Source of the DNA: Poronia punctata
Lineage: Eukaryota > Ascomycota > Sordariomycetes > Xylariales > Xylariaceae
Direction of reading: 5' to 3'
Length of the DNA stretch: 64,000 bases
NCBI GenBank assembly: GCA_022579005.1
Contig: MU401488.1
Coordinates: forward strand, 124,001 to 188,000
Of the stretch, positions 60,361 through 64,000 are shown piece after piece (the stretch's first letter is position 1; the number at the start of each line of letters is the position of its first letter). A program made the translations under genes and the position numbers. The notes below the pieces were generated by a model. That model searched no databases and was not told the DNA's origin. It saw only the letters and a list, made by a program, of their open reading frames with translations.

Positions 60361-61380
60361 ATGGAGTCTAATAAAATTGAAGTCATACAGTACCTGGTGG
60401 ACACTCGGAGGTTATGGCCAACCGCCAGCAGGACCGCCGACCTCGAGCGTGAGGTAAAAGCAATAGCATAGTGACACCGCGCAATTCCAGGGCGTGCTAA
60501 TATCCAGTCCTAGGCGTCTCGTCCCCTCGCACTTCTCACTGAAGAGGAGCGATCCCGGGTGCTGAAATACTACTTTGTAGCCGATGCAAAGATGGCATTG
60601 GCGTCTCATCTCCTGAAGCATTGGGTCGTTAGCAAATATTGCGGCATACCATGGACGGAGACAAAGCTCTCGGCGGACGCGAACAAGAAACCCATATTCA
60701 AGGATGCCGCGGGCCGGCAGCCCGTAGTCTTCAACGTCAGCCATCAAGCCGGGCTCGTCGCCCTCGTCGCCGTGCACGGCTACGATGCCGCGAACGGCGG
60801 CGACAGTAGCAAGGTAGAGATCGGCGTGGACGTTGTATGCGTGACGGAGCGCCAGCGCCGCGACCACCAGATGATCGGCGCCGAAGGCTGGCCCAAGTTC
60901 GTCGACATGCATTCCGACGTCTTCGGCCGCTCCGAAGCCGGGTACCTGAAGACGGGACTCTCGAGCGTGCCGGCATACGCGGGGCTCAAGACGGAAGATG
61001 CGAGGCGCGATTACAAGCTCCGGGCCTTCTACACGCTCTGGTGCCTCCGCGAGGCGTATGTCAAGATGACGGGCGAGGCGCTATTGGCTGCCTGGCTGGG
61101 CGATCTCATGTTTCAACGCTTCGAGCCTCCTGCGCCTGGAACGAGATTCGCCCAGAGCGAGGACGACGACGCGAAGCAGGTCATCCGGACGCATGATGTC
61201 GTTTTCAAGGGCCGAAAGGTCGAGGATGCGAATATTTGCATTCGTTCCCTCGGACCTGATTACATGACTTGCACTGCTGTGCGGACGCCAGCCCGTAAGG
61301 AGGATGCACTCGGCTGGCATTTAGGCCCTTTCAAGTTTCTGACCGTTGAACAAATAGTAAAACAGGGGGAAGCCGCTTAG
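60361..61380 (+). CDS. npgA: 4'-phosphopantetheinyl transferase (NpgA/CfwA type)
   Basis: Sfp-type enzyme that moves phosphopantetheine from CoA to carrier domains of polyketide synthases, non-ribosomal peptide synthetases and lysine-biosynthesis Lys2. Exon 1 60361-60453, exon 2 60514-61380, 319 residues. Motif 1 VVFNVSHQAG, motif 2 IGVDVVCV (Mg-binding Asp) and motif 3 WCLREAYVKMTGEALL are all present. An insertion between motifs 2 and 3 (RSEAGYLKTGLSSVPAYAGL) is normal for fungal forms. The intron is 60 bases with donor GTAAAA. One such enzyme usually serves all secondary metabolism; no synthase gene is in this window. Confidence 0.93.
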
Positions 61381-63240
61381 TTGATTAACGATGTTGAGTA
61401 GATAGATAGAATGCCGTTCCTCTAATATCTAAACTATGTCATGTTCTTGTGTTAGGTCTGAGTGATTGTCTAACATGCCCTCAATCTCATCTACCATTGC
61501 AAATAAATCATCTCATAGGCAGACAGCATTTCTCGCTGCCAGCACGTACTCCGCATTCAGCCTTCCCTGCTTTAAAATTCGGACCGTAATGATAGTCCGA
61601 CAGAGGCAGCGACGCCTATACAATTTCGAGGGAGAGAATTAAACACAAGCATAGAACAATAGGTAACAAATGTCGAGGATTTAAGGGCTATAGAAGCAAA
61701 AACAAACAAGTGGTTCGGCTTACTGCCAAAGTATCTCATATTATAATTCCAGTTTGTATCTGGGGATATCTGTCGGAAAGTCCGGTGCAACGCAATTCCA
61801 ACAAGACGTGCTCCGCCCCTATACAAAACAAATAACCAACAGGAGATATCTCCCTTGGATTTACTTGGGCAAATGTTGATATTTGTCAGTCTTATACGCC
61901 GCTTGGATTTCTGCGCGTCGGTTGCAGCTGTAGCGGTGGCGAGTTGTGTAGAGTGATGGGTAAATGGACGTTTCCCATGAGGATTCATCCGCCAAAGAGA
62001 CCTTTCCCTTGCTTTAATCTAGCCTATGTGTGGACCAATGTTTGTCCTCCTATTTGCAAGAACCTTTGACTGGTTAGGTACCTACACCCTAACTATCCTT
62101 CTTACCCAGGAAGACGACCTCGATACCTAACACATACCTACCAAGATATCCCGTTTCTAGACTGGGATTAATAAGCACGTCCTACTCGTAGTTCACTGGT
62201 CTAGCGGTATATGCTGGCGACAGACACGGCTGTTAATATATACGAAGTGGTCTAGTAAGCCTGATAAAAGAGCATTACCTGCTGCCTACCTACCTAGGTA
62301 CTCGTACATAATGGTCAGATTTTGCAGCTTGTATGTTTACCCGTACTCGGCTCCGTAGAGCAAAGCCAACCTACGAGTAACGTGAAGCTCAGCAGCTGAA
62401 CAAGGCACTGCAAAGGGAGAGAGGTTTGGGCAGGAGATACAGTCTGCCTATGTGACGTGATACAGTATGTGAATGAATTGGAATCATCACCCCTTGCGCT
62501 CTTTGTTCAATCTTGTATTTTAATTGGGTGGTTTTGTCAACGTCACGAGGGTCATCACAGTAGGTACTGAGTACATAAACCTATTCTGTACAAGTAGGTA
62601 CTCGCACACATGCAGCTCCCTCCTTCCTTTCTGCCACCCCCACATTGTTTCCCAAAAGTGTTTTAGACGGTTGGCCAAAGCTGCCAAAGCTGCGACAAGT
62701 CGAATCAACGTCATCTACATAGTAGCCGCAGCCAATCCCAAAAATATTGACCTGGCTTCTTCAAACTTCGGTCTGCTAGTCTAGACTACTATAACTTGGT
62801 TAAACTCTTTAAATCGATAGAATCAAGTCGACTTCCTTTGTTACAAACGTGCAGGGCTTCATAGGCACACCATTATCGTCCACCCAAGGGGATCATTATA
62901 TCTCACACCATAACTAGCGATTCCCACCCTTTTCGACCCCCTCCCCACCTCTTCTACATACGATCTCTCGCAACATTTTCTCTATATCATAACCTACCCC
63001 TGATATCTAGTTTCTCGAGACCATATAATCCTTCTTCCTCGTCTCTCCGTGCCTTTATCTCTCTTACAGTGCCTCATTCCGCTATCCGGTGAATTATATC
63101 GCATGCTCTGATTCGATCTAACTTGTCGCGACTCTTTTTGCCTAGGTCTTTCAAAGACTTGGCCCTTCTTTTCCACTTGGTTGGGTTGTCGTATTTCGCA
63201 GCGCACGACACCACTGCTTGTGGTGGATTAGATAGCAGCC
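61381..63240. promoter_or_regulatory. Intergenic region between PPTase and Avo2-like genes
   Basis: 1.9 kb. TACTCGTA/TACGAGTA motifs near 62185, 62300 and 62375 and many ACCTACC steps. From about 62870 the strand becomes pyrimidine-rich, as in a fungal core promoter and 5' UTR. No gene. Confidence 0.4.
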
Positions 63241-64000
63241 ATGTCCGAAGCTGGGGAGAGGTAAGAATGTTTTTCTACATGAACACTTTCGATTTGCTTT
63301 GATACAGCCATGGACCTCGTGGGCCGTATTATGTCGGTCGAACTTTATTAGGCCCCAAACCCAATGGTCCAGGCTACAGCGGTGTTTCAAGCTACCGAAG
63401 CCGATGTCAGAGCTACTAATATAATAGCGAATCACGAGCGACTAACTAACGGTGGCACAGTACCCATAAGAGAACAAAATCCGGGGCTTTATCACTGCTC
63501 CGCCGAAAAGACAAGGAACACCGTGGTAGTGACAACGACGCGGCCTCTGAGGACGGTTCCCACACCTCCAGTCCCGCCTTGCACCCCAAGACTTCTACCT
63601 CCCCACCACCCGGTCGCTCGTCCTACCAAACATCCTCAAGAACAGCAAACATGTCATTAGGCCGTGTACCATCGCGCGACGCCGGTACTTCAGGCTCGCC
63701 TCTGACCACCACCCGATCCCATAATCCATCCGTCGATAGAACCACGTCCCTCGAGCAATCAGTGCGCAAGTTCCGAATCTTCGAGGCCTTACGGAATGGA
63801 GACACTGCCGCTATATCAAAAGCCATACGCGAGACATCGGACAACGGCCCTCGTGCGAGCACGTCATCTCTCAGCATTGCAGGGGGGCCAACACCGCTAG
63901 ATGACACCACCGTGCTTCATTTGTCTATCCAGTGCGCTCAAGACAGCGTGGTAGAATATGTCCTCTCCAACGGCAGTGGTCTTATTGATATTAATGCGCG
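63241..64000 (+). CDS. Ankyrin-repeat protein, Avo2-like (TORC2 subunit), 3' end missing
   Basis: Exon 1 (63241-63260, MSEAGE plus two bases), a 200-base intron with donor GTAAGA and acceptor CACAG, and exon 2 from 63461 to the window end, in phase (S then THKRTKSGALSLLRRKDK). A Ser/Thr/Pro-rich stretch precedes the first ankyrin unit: SLEQSVRKFRIFEALRNGDT, then DDTTVLHLSIQCAQDSVVEYV. The FRIFEALR-GDTAAISKAIRE start followed by ankyrin repeats is how fungal Avo2-type proteins begin, as far as I recall; Avo2 is a non-essential TORC2 subunit. Only about 187 residues are visible, so identification is tentative. Confidence 0.6.

Noticed and set aside
60412..60912. Minus-strand ORF of 166 residues
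   Set aside because: Shadow of the phosphopantetheinyl transferase gene, whose three motifs are on the plus strand.
1..64000. Biosynthetic gene cluster or defence/anti-phage-like system
   Set aside because: The PPTase and thaumatin-like genes are isolated; no synthase, transporter cluster, NLR, HET domain or CRISPR-like array was found.

Overview
This window is genomic DNA of a filamentous ascomycete (Pezizomycotina, most likely a Sordariomycetes-type genome; the class is inference). The evidence is short GT-AG introns of about 50-120 bp, an AreA/NIT2 GATA factor, fungal versions of Med31, Rpc11, Naa50, NpgA and CREG-like proteins, and a 10 kb block eroded to A+T as expected of RIP. Nothing points to bacterial or viral DNA. 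One 10-base assembly gap lies at 7623-7632.

Layout. 1-2522: 3' part of areA (+). 7112-8199: five-exon ribosomal protein S30 gene (-) with homopolymers and the gap in intron 3. 9115-10172: CREG-like secreted flavin-fold protein (+). 10591-12375: acetyl-CoA transporter (-). 13364-14319: CENP-O/Mal2 kinetochore protein (+). 14913-19251: 15-exon SLIP-GC-like GTPase (-). 22053-22543: Med31 (+). 22911-23364: RNA polymerase III subunit Rpc11 (-). 23959-24827: Yar1-like ankyrin protein (+). 25445-26784: thaumatin-like protein with an in-frame TAG (-). 27901-30377: HSPA12-like Hsp70 protein (-). From 30.4 to 49.3 kb genes are sparse: one small secreted protein (34851-35055, -), one doubtful small ORF, and the AT-rich block at about 35.86-46.17 kb. 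49310-51029: glucokinase (+). 51495-52616: Naa50-like acetyltransferase with an N-terminal PIP-box-like motif (-). 53927-55336: Sgf11-like SAGA zinc-finger protein (+). 55920-56475: cyclophilin (-). 57763-59558: signal peptide peptidase (+). 60361-61380: NpgA-type phosphopantetheinyl transferase (+). 63241-64000: 5' part of an Avo2-like ankyrin gene (+), cut by the window end.

The genes are unrelated housekeeping and regulatory functions in mostly alternating orientation (nitrogen control, translation, Pol II/Pol III transcription, kinetochore, ER proteolysis, hexose phosphorylation). No biosynthetic cluster or defence system is visible. I rebuilt all multi-exon models by hand from splice signals and reading phase; every junction listed keeps the frame, but none has been checked against RNA.

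The most unusual material is the AT-rich block, where surviving C is nearly always followed by T, both edges carry arrays grading from AGGTACCT to AAGTACTT, and a 21-base sequence recurs internally. Next come the PIP-like motif on the Naa50 homologue, the TGG-to-TAG-type lesion in the thaumatin-like gene, the apparent GC-AG intron in rpc11, and a small secreted-protein gene beside the AT block.
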